NCBI GenBank assembly: GCA_963585895.1
Contig: OY757915.1
Location: 95,839,184 to 95,903,183, forward strand
DNA length: 64,000 nt
Source: Sepioteuthis lessoniana
Taxonomy: Eukaryota > Mollusca > Cephalopoda > Myopsida > Loliginidae
Direction: 5' to 3'
The position numbers were made by a program, and so were the translations under genes. How positions within the stretch are numbered: the first letter of the stretch is position 1; each line of letters starts with the position of its first letter. Under the pieces are notes generated by a model, which saw nothing but the letters and a program-made list of their open reading frames with translations, made no database searches and was not told where the DNA came from. Below, piece after piece: positions 12,292-22,683 of this stretch.

Positions 12292-12565
12292 ACAGATGGC
12301 ACAGTGGATAAAGGCGTTGGTTAGATTCAGTGACACACCCAAAAGAGTGTGAGTTCAATACCTAGTGTAGGCAGCAGAGAACTAACAGAGGGGAAATTAA
12401 CAGGAGATAACTGATAACTGACATCCACTAAACATGGCTCATGGAACTAGAACAGTCTACTCCGGTAAGCAAAATAAAGGGTTAAGTTCGACATTCCAAC
12501 CACCTGAAAAAGGCCAGAGCATACAACGGCTGAAACGTTGTGATAAACAATAGTCTAAATAATGT
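12292..12565 (+). repeat. SINE family D
   Basis: tRNA-like head gatggcacagtggataaagg (A-box-like) and gagttcaatacc (B-box-like), and the 3' core acctgaaaaaggcc...ggctgaaacgttgtg. Middle blocks are shared with the copies at 8255 and 52258. Confidence 0.75.
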
Positions 12566-12702
12566 ACATAATACCTCATCTCAGAAATATAGACATATTT
12601 TCTGTTATTATTCGCTGATGTACACAAACAGTTGTCCTTATCTTATTTATAATTATAATCATGACATTTCAGCTGAAAAATAATTTTGATTAGTTAGTTG
12701 GT

Positions 12703-13034
12703 TGGTTCATCTATGGCATGTCAACCTTGTGGGATTATTCAATGCTGAAGTTAGTTTAACACTTATGGCCTCTAATTACATATGGTACAAAAATGTTTGG
12801 TTTGGTTTCTTTGTTCATTGGCATGTCAACCTTTGTGGGTTATTTTATGCCAAGGCTATTCTTGTAGCAGAATGGTTGTGGTACTTCCTATAGCTGGGGG
12901 GGGCGGATAAGAGGGTTCACACCTTTCCGCAAGGTATTAGTCTAAAAGTGAACATAGTAGCACAACTGGAGTTTGAACTCATATACTGCAGTCTCACAGT
13001 CCTGCACTTTAACTATAACACCACAGAGACCTCC
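12703..13034 (-). repeat. SINE family B, duplicated tail
   Basis: A tail fragment (12703-12760, tctatggcatgtcaacctt) is followed by a nearly complete minus-strand copy (12800-13034) with the tRNA-like head near gtgttatagttaaagtgcag. It contains a G-rich run at 12894-12904. Confidence 0.7.
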
Positions 13035-13094
13035 CCCAAACAAAAATGTATCTTCACAATCATTTTAAACAAGTAAGCTCTTCATTATCTCAAA

Positions 13095-13260
13095 CAGACC
13101 TATTTAACCCATAGAGGGGTCAAATAGATACTATCACTCTGGGTCAGCACGAAGTAGGGAGTAATGGCAAGAAAAGAATGATTTCACATTCCTCACAGAT
13201 TTTCAGAAGTGAAAACTCACAATTGGATTCAGTTTGGTGTCATATCTAAGACCTAAAAAT
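13095..13260 (-). repeat. Dispersed repeat family E fragment
   Basis: Reverse-complement matches to the family E core (ccatagaggggtcaaataga, then gggagtaatggcaa). A further diverged fragment lies at about 14405-14530. A (GAA)n run follows at about 13283-13305. Confidence 0.55.
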
Positions 13261-13363
13261 AATTCTCTGAATATCTGAGATGATGAAGAAGAAGAAGAAG
13301 AAGAATTATTATTACTATTATGTGGACTAAAAAATAATGGAATAGATTACTCACATCGCGTCT

Positions 13364-13820
13364 GTGTTTGACCGTCAAGAAAAGAAAAAAAGAGGAATGT
13401 GAGTTAGTGGACTCCTTATATGAAAGTAGCGGTAATTTGCATATGAGGAGAAGAGGCTATAAAAAGACCAAATTAGCGAGGCAGGGGGTGTTATTCTGAG
13501 AGCGGAGAGCAGACATTGAGTTAAGAGGAGTTGGTGTGAGTTGCAGAGTCGTGTTACTCTGAAAGTTGGTGCGAGCAGCATAGTTGGTGTGACGGAGTTC
13601 CGACCCCTTTTTTCATTACATATTATTAGTATAGTAGTAGTAGTAGTAGTCCTAGAGACTTCAGCCAGAATACTGAGATGAGTCCTGGAGACTTGAAGAG
13701 ATTTGCTGTCATTCAAACTCCAGTGAGGAGACATCAGCTAACACTGGTGTGGAAAACTTGAAACTAAACTAAATCTTCTTGTCAGTCTTATTTTTCTTGC
13801 ACCCACACGCTTGTATATAA
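13364..13820 (+). other. LTR-like or promoter-like segment with TATA box
   Basis: The segment contains a consensus TATA box (gaggctataaaaagaccaa, near 13449-13467), starts with TGT and could end with taaca near 13821. The last 50 bp (aactaaatcttcttgtcagt and following) recur in reverse orientation at 21516-21564. This resembles a solo LTR or a retroposon promoter region. I found no convincing target duplication, so the limits are tentative. Confidence 0.35.
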
Positions 13821-13948
13821 CAGTTCTAAGCCTCACTAAGATTTTAGATTTGTTGCACATCTTTCATCTTTGTATGGGCCTCACCTGCACAAAATCTGAA
13901 TTTGTTTTTCTTGTTTTATAAAAAGTGATAGTGTGTTGTCCTAACAAA

Positions 13949-14059
13949 AATGTTCAGCTGTCACTCTTTTCTGGGTGAAGCTTAGAAACATTTAACCAAC
14001 CCTCATATGTGCATTTAAAACTTCTTTTAAATTACTTTACCTCAAATAATAAGTATAAA
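13949..14059. repeat. About 110-bp direct repeat, copy 2
   Basis: Second copy of 11237-11346, identical by eye. Confidence 0.9.
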
Positions 14060-14559
14060 GTTTCTGAATGAACAATCAAAGCCGCCATCTTTAAAATTGG
14101 AAGAATAATGTAACAACCAAAATACAGCTGCAGTCAAGCAATAGAGTTTTTATGAAGCAATCTAAATGAGCCATACAAAATATATTTCTCCAAATTAGGT
14201 TAACCAATAGCCATTATACTTCTAACAAGCCAGTATTTTTTGTTTAAATAGACAAAAACACTGTTTGCCATGACATTGAGTTGTGCTATATCTGTGACAA
14301 TTCATCTGCATAACTTATATATTCTTAAAAAACAGAAGCAGAGTCGTAAGAATTTATCAAAGAATTCAATCTCTTTTGATCAAATTCCATACATTAGAAT
14401 AAAAGAGGGATCAATAGAATATGGAAGGTGATGGTCTGACTTCTCAGATCTCCAGAACTGGAGCCTCACCACTGGATATCGTTTAGTATCATACCCCAGA
14501 TACTACCATCCTTTGGTGGCAGGGAAAAGATCTAAGGGAGCAGTGAAGAAATAGGGTGG

Positions 14560-16132
14560 TACCACCAAGTGTAGCATAAAAATTAAGTTAACATTCCCCT
14601 TTTTGTTTTAAATACTGGAAAATTTTCAGACAACTGAACTACTTCTTCACATTTCGACAGATCCATTCTTCTGCCCTAGTCAGGTATAAAAATTCAAGAG
14701 AAAAAGAGAAGAACTTTTACAGGAAAAAAAAAAAACAATGGTATAGTACAAATTTGATAATAAATGTACCCGTCCATAATCACAAATCGGGATAAGTTCC
14801 TGGTTGATACCACTTCATAACACTATGCATATATATATTACATTTCTGGTCAGTTAAAACCTTTTGGAGTAGTAATGCCATGAACAATCTTACCTCGAAG
14901 AAACAGAAGGTGTGCTCTCTCTGCTACCGGCATGCAGAAACCAGAAGAAGAAAAGGACACAAGAGGTGTGACTTGTTTTATGGAAGAGAACGTGATAAGC
15001 CTCCGTGAAGTGGCGAAAATTGATGAATATAAAAGAGACTAAGTTTGAAGTGGAAAAGAGCAGCATTTTGCTGATGTCTGATTGGTGAACATCCATCAGT
15101 GCATTTTGCAAGTTAAGTGAGTTGACTAGCGCCCAATAGGTTGATTCCTCTTCAACTAGACTTCTGAAACCAACTAGACCTTTACTGGGAGAAGTTCTTT
15201 AACACCCATATTCTTGAATAAAGAAAACTATATCTTTAACAATTTTGCTTTTAATATAATCTACATTAGAAAATCTCAACCATGCATACTTGAGTAACAC
15301 ATATGTTACACAAAGAATAAAATCATGTATAAAAGCATAGTTTTACTTTTTTTCTCTCTTTTTTTGTGGTCTGAAGTTTGACTTAAAAGCCAAAATGTTT
15401 GTATCTTGAAGTCATCTGGACAGGACATGTGCTACATTCCAGATAGTTCAGACAACAGATGTTGTAGAGATGGGTAATCATAAAATCTTTACATCTGCAA
15501 GGCCCAATTTTAACTATAATCATGGAGCATTACATTTGTTGCTTAGAATTTGTAGTAGATCTAATACTAAGAAAGATATGTGTGTTCATTCTTTGTATGG
15601 GAGTCACAAAAGATGTGGCCTGAGAAAAAGTTTAGCAATAGGTTGAAATCAGTATTTACTTCCTGTAGGGGGAGGTAATCCATGAATGAACGTTGACATA
15701 ATTCGTAATAAAAATATCAAAATAAGTCCAACTGCAAAATTTGATGAAAAATAATTAAATTTTTACTTCCAGGAAAAAAACCCATTCAGACACAATAGTT
15801 AAAAAAAATGAACAATACAGTTTTACAAAAATTCAAACAGTTAATTGAATTAAAAATTAAAGGCTCCAGAATCTTCAAGATTTCAAAATGAAGTTAAAGG
15901 AAGTTGAACAGTATTTATGAATGAAATTTAAGATAGATTTTGCCACTATCCTTTAGGAGCCAGTATGCAAACAATAGTCAAGGATTTGATTTGAAGGAAA
16001 TGACGGAAACTAAGGTTTACAATTTCTTTTTTCATGGTCAAATTCCACTAACTTTTGGCTACAACTTGTATAATATATACTTTATCCTATTATTGGTTGT
16101 TTTTTTTAGCATGTTCAATCTATGATGGTACC

Positions 16133-16133
<1 letters not shown>
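14560..16133. other. No gene supported
   Basis: A minus-strand frame at 14890-15111 ends next to a good donor (CGAG|gtaaga at about 14894), but I see no matching acceptor in a phase that fits the other exons and no domain, so I do not call an exon. The rest is AT-rich. Confidence 0.45.

Positions 16134-16178
<45 letters not shown>
16134..16178. repeat. (AT)n microsatellite
   Basis: Pure AT dinucleotide tract directly beside the hammerhead-containing segment. A second (AT)n tract is at about 16471-16492. Confidence 0.95.
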
Positions 16179-16180
<2 letters not shown>

Positions 16181-17400
16181 AATTTAATGGAGACTCAAAC
16201 TCAGTTAAGTCGTCACAATAAATTTATTTCGGTGGAGAATATTATTGCTATACTCTCCGTCTCGTCAGATGACTCTATACATGCTTCCCTCCCATTGCAG
16301 AGTAGCGAATGTGGAGTTACAGTCCGTATTCAGAAGATAAAATAAAGGAATTAAAAAACAAAAAATAAAAATCAGAAAATAAAGATAAAAATAAAAAATA
16401 AACAATAAAAAATAAAAATGAAAAAGAATCAAATTACAAATTATTTCATTCATAGGTGTGAGCAGATGGGATATATATATATATATATATATGCACACAC
16501 ACAATATTTTAAAGTATAAAACAAGATAATAAAACAGAATAAAAACTCATGGTTTTATGCTGTCAATCCTTGTATTCAATATGTCTGACTTGTGTTATAT
16601 TCAACTGAATCAATATGAACTCTTTTTGAGTCACACGACTATTATGTGGTTGACATAGTAAGAAAAGAAAAGTATGGGAAAGAATCAGAAGTTAAGTGGT
16701 CCATTCTAAAAAAAGTATATGCTTGTAATGAGGATTCTATAAATTGTAAATTATGCATGGAGAAAAAACAACCGTATAATAAGGTTTCTGGATGCAAATG
16801 ATTTGCAACATAAAAGATCAAAGTTGGTGTCTAAATGCTACCATAAAAGTAAATATTTACTTAGTAATTTGGTGCTAGATTGAGCTATGTGACTTAGTAG
16901 GTGAACCACGTAATAGTCACATGACTCAAAAAAGTACATATTAGTTAAGTTCAATGTAACAGAGGTCAAACGTGTTGAATACTAACTCACCTGAGGATTG
17001 ACAAGGTAAAACTGAGTTGTGAGTTTTTTCTCCTTTATTATTATCTTATTTTATACTTGAAAAGTATTGTGATATAGCTGTACATTTTTTGTGCATAGAG
17101 CACTGTAAAATTATGGATTAAAAACACTTGTAGCATTAAATTTCAGTCGTAATTATGCATGTGTGCGTGTGTATGCAGATGTTTTATAATATATTACACT
17201 TCTTGTTTGGCAGGGTTTCACATCATGATTAGAAAATTATAATAATATGAAACATACTGTTATAAACCATATTAAGGAATGTATTATCATACAGGACGTT
17301 TCAAAATATTCGATATCATTTGAGATGTACAAGGTGTTTCCAAAGATTTGATATCATTTGAGATGTACAAGTTGTTTCAGAAAATTTGAGGTTTCATTAT
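16179..17400. other. Non-coding, probable retroelement remnant around the ribozyme motif
   Basis: Apart from the hammerhead-like fold, 16180-16330 is less AT-rich than its surroundings and sits between two (AT)n tracts. The rest is AT-rich with no coding signal. A sequence around 17290-17390 is a short tandem duplication (gtttca, then gatatcatttgagatgtaca twice). Confidence 0.45.
16212..16273 (-). ncRNA. Type I hammerhead ribozyme-like motif
   Basis: Read on the minus strand from 16273: stem I strand GTCAT; conserved core CTGACGA (16268-16262, fits CUGANGA); stem II, with one G-C pair (16261/16231), a two-by-two mismatch, then a 9-bp helix GGAGAGTAT/ATATTCTCC (one G-T pair) closed by a 7-nt loop; conserved GAA (16230-16228); a 3-bp stem III ATA/TAT with loop AATT; predicted cleavage after T at 16217 (triplet ATT, an allowed NUH); stem I strand GTGAC (16216-16212), giving 5 pairs including one T-G. 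Every invariant core residue is present. The very short stem III is typical of ribozymes in Penelope-like elements and other animal retroelements. Weak points are the mismatch near the base of stem II and the non-optimal cleavage triplet. Confidence 0.6.
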
Positions 17401-17405
17401 CTTAC

Positions 17406-18065
17406 AACCTGACAAATCCTCATTCAGAGAGCCCAGTCATCTGTAGAATACACTAACTGCATCTCTGTAGAGGGGTAAGACCTCACCAATGAGTGTCCTG
17501 GATATGACATTAAACCATCTAATGGTGAGGTTCTACCCCTGGAGCTTTAGGGAATGTGAAGTACCATTGCCATTGCTCCCAGGTCCACTCTGACCTGGAG
17601 TGATAGTACTTGATAGGATCCTATCTATGGGGCAAATAGAACTGTTTGACCATTTAAACTGTGTGTAAACAAATCACATATTAAATCAAATTGTTAGAAA
17701 TAGAACTCTTTGACCATTAAAATGTGTGTCAACAAATAAACTGATGTTTAATTGAATTTTTAGTGACATATAGCAATACTTGGAACCATTTAACGGTGTG
17801 CAAACAAATTAGTAATATTGAATAGAATTATTAGTGTTAAATAGCAATACTTGTAACCACTTTACTATCAGTAGTAAATAGAATTATTTGTGTTAGAAAC
17901 ATATGAAACCATTTAACTGTGTGCAAAAAAGAGCTCAGGTTTGTTTAAAAATATGTGTTAATAAAATGTGTTTACAAACCATATATTCAATATATATGTA
18001 TAAAGAGGACTTGGCATTAAATAACCTACAATGGTTAATATGCCATAAAACCCAACTAAACCAAA
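17406..18065 (+). repeat. Composite dispersed repeat family E, long copy
   Basis: Begins with the cagagagcccagtcatctg block, continues through the conserved core (aggggtaagacctcac, then gggaatgtgaagtaccattg) to tggggcaaatagaactgttt, then several degenerate copies of a roughly 60-bp unit built on accatttaactgtgtgcaaa, and ends in ggcattaaataacctacaat and ggttaatatgccataaaacc. The last block is the same 3' tail as SINE family B. Confidence 0.75.
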
Positions 18066-18324
18066 CCAAATCATTCAGATGATCTCTAACAGCATGTGTA
18101 CGGACAATTCAAAATTCTATTGTAATATATTCACGTCCAAAAATATACGACCAAGATATAAACACGTGAAATAGACATATTCATACGGATACGGAAAATG
18201 TTCACAAATGTTCATAAACATAGGAATCCAAAAAACATGAAATTGGTTCAGGTACAAAACTTTTATTTACCTTTTTGAGTTTAAGGTTTTTCAACATGAG
18301 GAGAGAGAGACACAATTTCTTACT

Positions 18325-18620
18325 ATGCTGACTTTTCCATCTGACCCCACCACATGCCGCGCCCCGCTGGAAACTACTGGTCTAGCCTCGGCGAGCTCGG
18401 AAAATCAACTTTCTTCCTCTAGCATCAAATCTCAACTAACTGTTTTTTTTTTCAAATCCCCAAATCCTCAGTCCATCGCTTCCGGGCATGACGTCATTCA
18501 CATCCCCAGTCCTATTTCCTATCTGGGGTTTTTATTGTGACATCTGTGATTGTCATATCCTCCACCTGCACCTAACTAACCCATGCACTTAGCTGAAAGG
18601 TTCTGAGCCTAACTAAACCG
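18325..18620. promoter_or_regulatory. GC-richer patch with CRE and ETS-like sites
   Basis: Within AT-rich DNA this patch contains cgcttccgggcatgacgtca (about 18477-18496), which combines an ETS-type CTTCCGG and a perfect cAMP-response element TGACGTCA, plus cgcgccccgc at 18358-18367. It could be an intronic promoter or enhancer, or the promoter of an unrecognised retroposon. No transcript start can be set from sequence alone. Confidence 0.3.
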
Positions 18621-18873
18621 AAAGGCAAGATATACAAAACGAAAAATGATATTATAAAAAAAATCCTTCCGCAATTATATAACACTATGTTTAATGTTTA
18701 AATGCCTTTTCTTTTTTTAATGAATGGTATTTCTATACTTGAAAAGAAAAAAACATAAAAAATTAAACAGAGTTTTGAGTTGTTTCTACACATGCTGCTA
18801 AAATTTGTGATCATTTGAATAAGAATTGGTCAAGTTATTAGATTACAAAAAGATATCAATTTTCCTGAAACTT

Positions 18874-19125
18874 GGGCTATTGGCCTTAATCAGTAGAGTG
18901 TTTGCCAATGGTCCGCGAGACTGGGGTTCAATCCCAGGTCGAGTCATACCAAAGACTCAAAAAATGGTACTTGATGCTGCCTTGCTTAACACTCAGCAAT
19001 ATAAGGTACGGATCAAGGGTAAAGTGGAGCAATCCAGGGAAAAGAGTTGTGCCCTCCCTTATACCTTGGTATAGTAGCAATCAAAAAGGGAGCCTTTGGG
19101 TTACCCTCGATTAAAGTCGTCAACT
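18874..19125 (+). repeat. tRNA-derived SINE family A
   Basis: tRNA-like head with B box ggggttcaatcccaggtcga, the body accaaagactcaaaaaatgg, aaggtacggatcaagggtaa and agtggagcaatcc, and a 3' end in the cgtcaactt type. Family copies: 32915 (minus), 35334, 51273, 53749 and 61649 (minus). Confidence 0.85.
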
Positions 19126-19182
19126 TATATATTACAAGCATGCAAAAGATAGGTTTAAACTCAAAGTGGATCAAAATCTTAC

Positions 19183-19299
19183 CTGCCAAATTAGAAGAAC
19201 AATTACCGCATAAAGACCGGAACTTGTCATTGGGATTAGGAGGCGGTCGGCAGAAAAAATGATCTACCAAGGAGGCATTCTTATTAGTTACTTTGCCCA
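19183..19299 (-). CDS. Host exon, Cys-rich extracellular segment
   Basis: On the minus strand the acceptor caaatgtctcttttcag and the donor GGCAG|gtaagattt bound 117 bp, phase 1-1. The translation includes KVTNKNASLVDHFFCRPPPN and then PNDKFRSLCGNCSSNLA, with three cysteines including an LCxxC pattern and one N-glycosylation sequon in each half. I do not recognise the domain with confidence. The spacing FFC...LCxxC loosely recalls part of a transferrin lobe, but the diagnostic flanks are not visible. The shared phase and strand suggest it belongs with the CUB-like and lectin-like exons upstream and the TM exon downstream. SINE family A lies just beyond its donor. Confidence 0.55.
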
Positions 19300-19786
19300 C
19301 TGAAAAGAGACATTTGCATAATATGTAGTAATATGTTATCAAAATATGTCAATTTTTCCAATATGTAGTAATATGTTAATATGTTATCAAAATATGTTAA
19401 TTTTTCCAAGATGTACATAAAAACAAAAACTAATATAAGAATTTTTGGCAATCATTATACAACAAAATGGTCATCAATTTCTAATTAGCATTTTATAATC
19501 ATCTCTGCTATAGCAAGAATTTGGACGATTAAAAAAATTATGTTCAACACCAACAGTTATCCTCCCCCCCACACACACACATACAATTGTCATTCAGTTG
19601 CAAATTGAACAGGAAATTACCCTATTCTCTAAAGGCATTGTTCTATAAAAATAAATCTTGCTATGATGTGATTTTTTTTCTGAGTTATGGTTGTATATAA
19701 TAAACAAAAAAGCACATGTAGCTAAACAGTTATAATCATAGGAAATACAATCATAGGAAATGATAATCATAGAAAATAATAATCAT

Positions 19787-19985
19787 AGGAAAAAATATAA
19801 TCATAGGAAATGGAATTGCCAACCTAGGTTCAAATCCTGGATGAGGTTGTTTGTACTTTATTTTTTCACAAATACCCCATCCATCTATGGGTAAATAGTA
19901 AGACAGACTGTGTTCTTTAGCCTCGGTAAGGCAACTAATCTAAGAGAAGAAAAACTCTGAATTCAACCCAGCTGTACTCTACTTT
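19787..19985 (+). repeat. SINE family C
   Basis: Diverged plus-strand copy (ataggaaatggaattgcc, then ggttcaaatcctgg, ending in ctctgaattcaaccc). It is preceded by four short tandem units of the type ataatcataggaaa at 19730-19800. Confidence 0.7.
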
Positions 19986-20051
19986 TCTAGAATATATCAC
20001 TAGTAATAGAAATAAAAGGACAAGGAGTAGGAGCTCCCAAATTAGTTTGAC

Positions 20052-20268
20052 TAATAAGAAAAGAGCCCCTTTTGTTTGAAATCAGAGTTTTCTTTCTCCT
20101 AGACTGGTTACCATACCAAAGTAAAAGAGCTCAGTCTGCCCTGCTATTTACCCATAGCTGGGGGAAGAAAAGTCAGATTCATACCTTTCCTAGATGTATA
20201 AGCACTTTATGAAATGCAAACAGCCTTATCCAGGATTTCAACTGGATAGTTTGGTTTTATGGCATATT
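20052..20268 (-). repeat. SINE family C
   Basis: Minus-strand copy, from gagttttctttctcctagac to the reverse of the B box (ggatttcaa). With the copy at 19787-19985 it forms an inverted pair about 70 bp apart. Confidence 0.75.
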
Positions 20269-20939
20269 AATACTCGTAGGTTATTTAATGCCAAATCCTC
20301 TTTATACATATATATCAAATATATATGATTTGGTTTAGTTTGGTTTAGGTTTATTGCACATCAACCATTGAAAGTAAATAATGGAAACAAATCTGACAGT
20401 ATGGAGAAACTAGAAAAACAAAGTAATCCAAAAGTGATGAATTTATTAGAAAGGAGAATCAACGTTAAAACGTTTTGGTTTCAGTAAACCTTTATCAGGA
20501 CTTTAAGATGGTGAAACAGGTGTTGATAGGACAACGATGGATGTTTTAATAACAATGACAGAGAAAAAGAAAAATATATATACAAAGAAAGATCATATAA
20601 CCATTCAATGATTCAATCTATTTGCTTATGGAAAAGGGTTTGGATAAATACATATATATAACAAACATAATGAAAATTTTATTAATTGATAGATAACAGA
20701 AAGCATTAACATTACAATGAAAATGAAGTAAAATTTAGATGAAAAAAGTACTAACCATATATTGGTCTAGGAATAACAATGCTTCATCTAATTAAAAAAG
20801 ATAAAAGCAATATACTATTACTGCTAGTTGTGTGTGGGAAAAATATGCTACCAAGTGATCAGGAAAGAATGGAGAAAGGGTCTTCATCAGTTTGAAATTT
20901 GAAAATATTTCTTTGCAATAACAAGGAAACGTTACTGCC

Positions 20940-21180
20940 CAACAGTCAAAAGAAAGTTTATAAGCTTTATTGCACAATTGGCAAATTATATGTGGGTGAA
21001 ATGGAGAAAAAATCAGATATGTTGAAAATTACCAATAGGCAAAAAATGACAATTAGTCATTGTCCGATCTACTGAACATTCTAGAGTCTGTCATGGTTAT
21101 TTGCAAGAACATGAAATGTTGAAAAAGAATTTTAGGCCAAAAAATATGTGACTCATTGGATATTCAATGGACAGTGAAGT
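20940..21180 (+). pseudogene. Possible Penelope-like GIY-YIG endonuclease remnant
   Basis: One frame reads KVYKLYCTIGKLYVGEMEKK, reminiscent of the GIY-YIG endonuclease of Penelope-like elements (...LYCxxCxKLYVGETxRxL...), followed by several stops. Only about 25 residues are suggestive. At 20455-20510 the reverse strand has a cctgataaagg...gaaacc...aaacgttttaacgttg motif of the kind found at ends of such elements. The evidence is weak. Confidence 0.3.
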
Positions 21181-21258
21181 TAATAAATGAGTAAACACCT
21201 AACAATTTTTTTCAATTGTTAATTTTCTTCTAAATCAAATCAATAGGAATTTTATTTC

Positions 21259-21515
21259 TGAAGAAGTCCTGTTAAATTTGGAGTTATTGATTTAGATCAA
21301 TACTCATAGCAGGATTGAAATAAATTTATAATCCTAAAGTAACCAGATTTTATGTTTCTTAAAGGAATTGTTGCTCTGTGATGTCAGTTACATTGAGCTT
21401 TTTACTAGGAATATTTAAATATTTGAAGTTTGAATAATTTAATTGTCCTGATGGAATTATTCCCAACTCCAGATTGACTGGACTGAAGAATACATTATAT
21501 ATATATATATATATA
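21259..21515 (+). repeat. 255-bp direct repeat, copy 1
   Basis: About 95% identical by eye to 22066-22320; starts ctgaagaagtcctgttaaat and ends in gaagaatacattatat plus (AT)n. The copies flank a 550-bp unique segment. Confidence 0.9.
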
Positions 21516-22065
21516 TACAAGTGTGTGGTTGCAAGAAAAATAAGACTGACAAGAAGATTTAGTTTATTTCATTTATTGAATAAATAAAATAAACAAGCGG
21601 ATGAAATATCTGGCCGGCTGATGGAGGGATATCTATTCAGCGATAAGCGGTTGCTTTGATCTGGTCTGACGGTGTTGTCAGGTGATGCTATTAGCACGGG
21701 CTGCAATTCAACTGTCCATGTGACCTCTGCTTGGCCTATTCATATGTTCTCAACTTCAAACACTTACTCCAGAAAATACTACTTGTGGGAAAAAAAAAAA
21801 TGATTGGTTGAAAAATAGACCTTCTTTTTATAATTGAGAATTTTCTGGGGATTTTGGACAGACTATTCGTGGAGCCTATGTGCAGAAGCCATGATTTTCT
21901 CAGTTGGACACTGGCCGTTGTTGGGTCAACATCCGGTAGCTGTTATTTTCTTCTGCAGTGTTGATGTCTATGAGTTTATGTTTTGTGTGTTTCAGGTTTG
22001 TGAAGAGTTAAGTAGGTGAATCAGAAGAGAGTTGATGTATTTTACTATAACAAAACCCTATTTGG

Positions 22066-22320
22066 ATCTGAAGAAGTCCTGTTAAATTTGGAGTTATTGA
22101 TTCAGATCAATACTCATAGCAGGATGAAAATAAATTTATAATCCTAAAGTGAGTGGATTTTATGTTTCTTAAAGGAATTGTTGCTCTGTGATGTCAGTTA
22201 CATTGAGCTCTTTATCAGGAATATTTAAATATTCGAAGTTTGAATAATTTAATTGTCCTGATGGAATTATTCCCAACTCTGGATTGACTGGACTGAAGAA
22301 TACATTATATATATATATAC
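22066..22320 (+). repeat. 255-bp direct repeat, copy 2
   Basis: Second copy of 21259-21515, same orientation, again ending in (AT)n. Confidence 0.9.
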
Positions 22321-22384
22321 ATATTATATATATATTTAATAGCATGGTTGCTTATCTGCGATCACTGGTTTCATGCCGTCTTTG

Positions 22385-22675
22385 TACGATGATCATTGAA
22401 CACTTTCACTAGGGTGACCTAGCAAGTGTTGATGACCCACCAGATTGTGGTCAGGAACCTAACAGTTGCAAAAAAAATCACCAGAAAAAAAAATCCATGA
22501 GGCTTTATACAAAGTAGAACCAGTGGAACACCCAATCAAATGCATCTCTGAGCAATCCCTCTCCCATAAAAAAGGGGGGAACCAAGCAAATGGTTTCCTT
22601 CCTAACATAGAAAGTGATTGCCCAGAAACGCACCTTGATGCTCAGAACAGACTAAAAGGTAAGCTGACTATTTAA
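22385..22675 (+). repeat. Direct repeat flanking the split LINE, left copy
   Basis: Similar to 29408-29665 at roughly 80-85% by eye (agggtgacc, then aaatccatgaggctttatac, tggaacacccaatcaaatg and cgcaccttgatgctcagaac). The LINE halves lie exactly between the two copies, so this may be 3' LINE sequence present twice or a repeated target. Confidence 0.8.
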
Positions 22676-22683
22676 TGATGCCA

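Noticed and set aside
14890-15111. Minus-strand exon with donor gtaaga
   Set aside because: It ends in phase 2, which does not fit the neighbouring exons, and no good acceptor or domain was seen.
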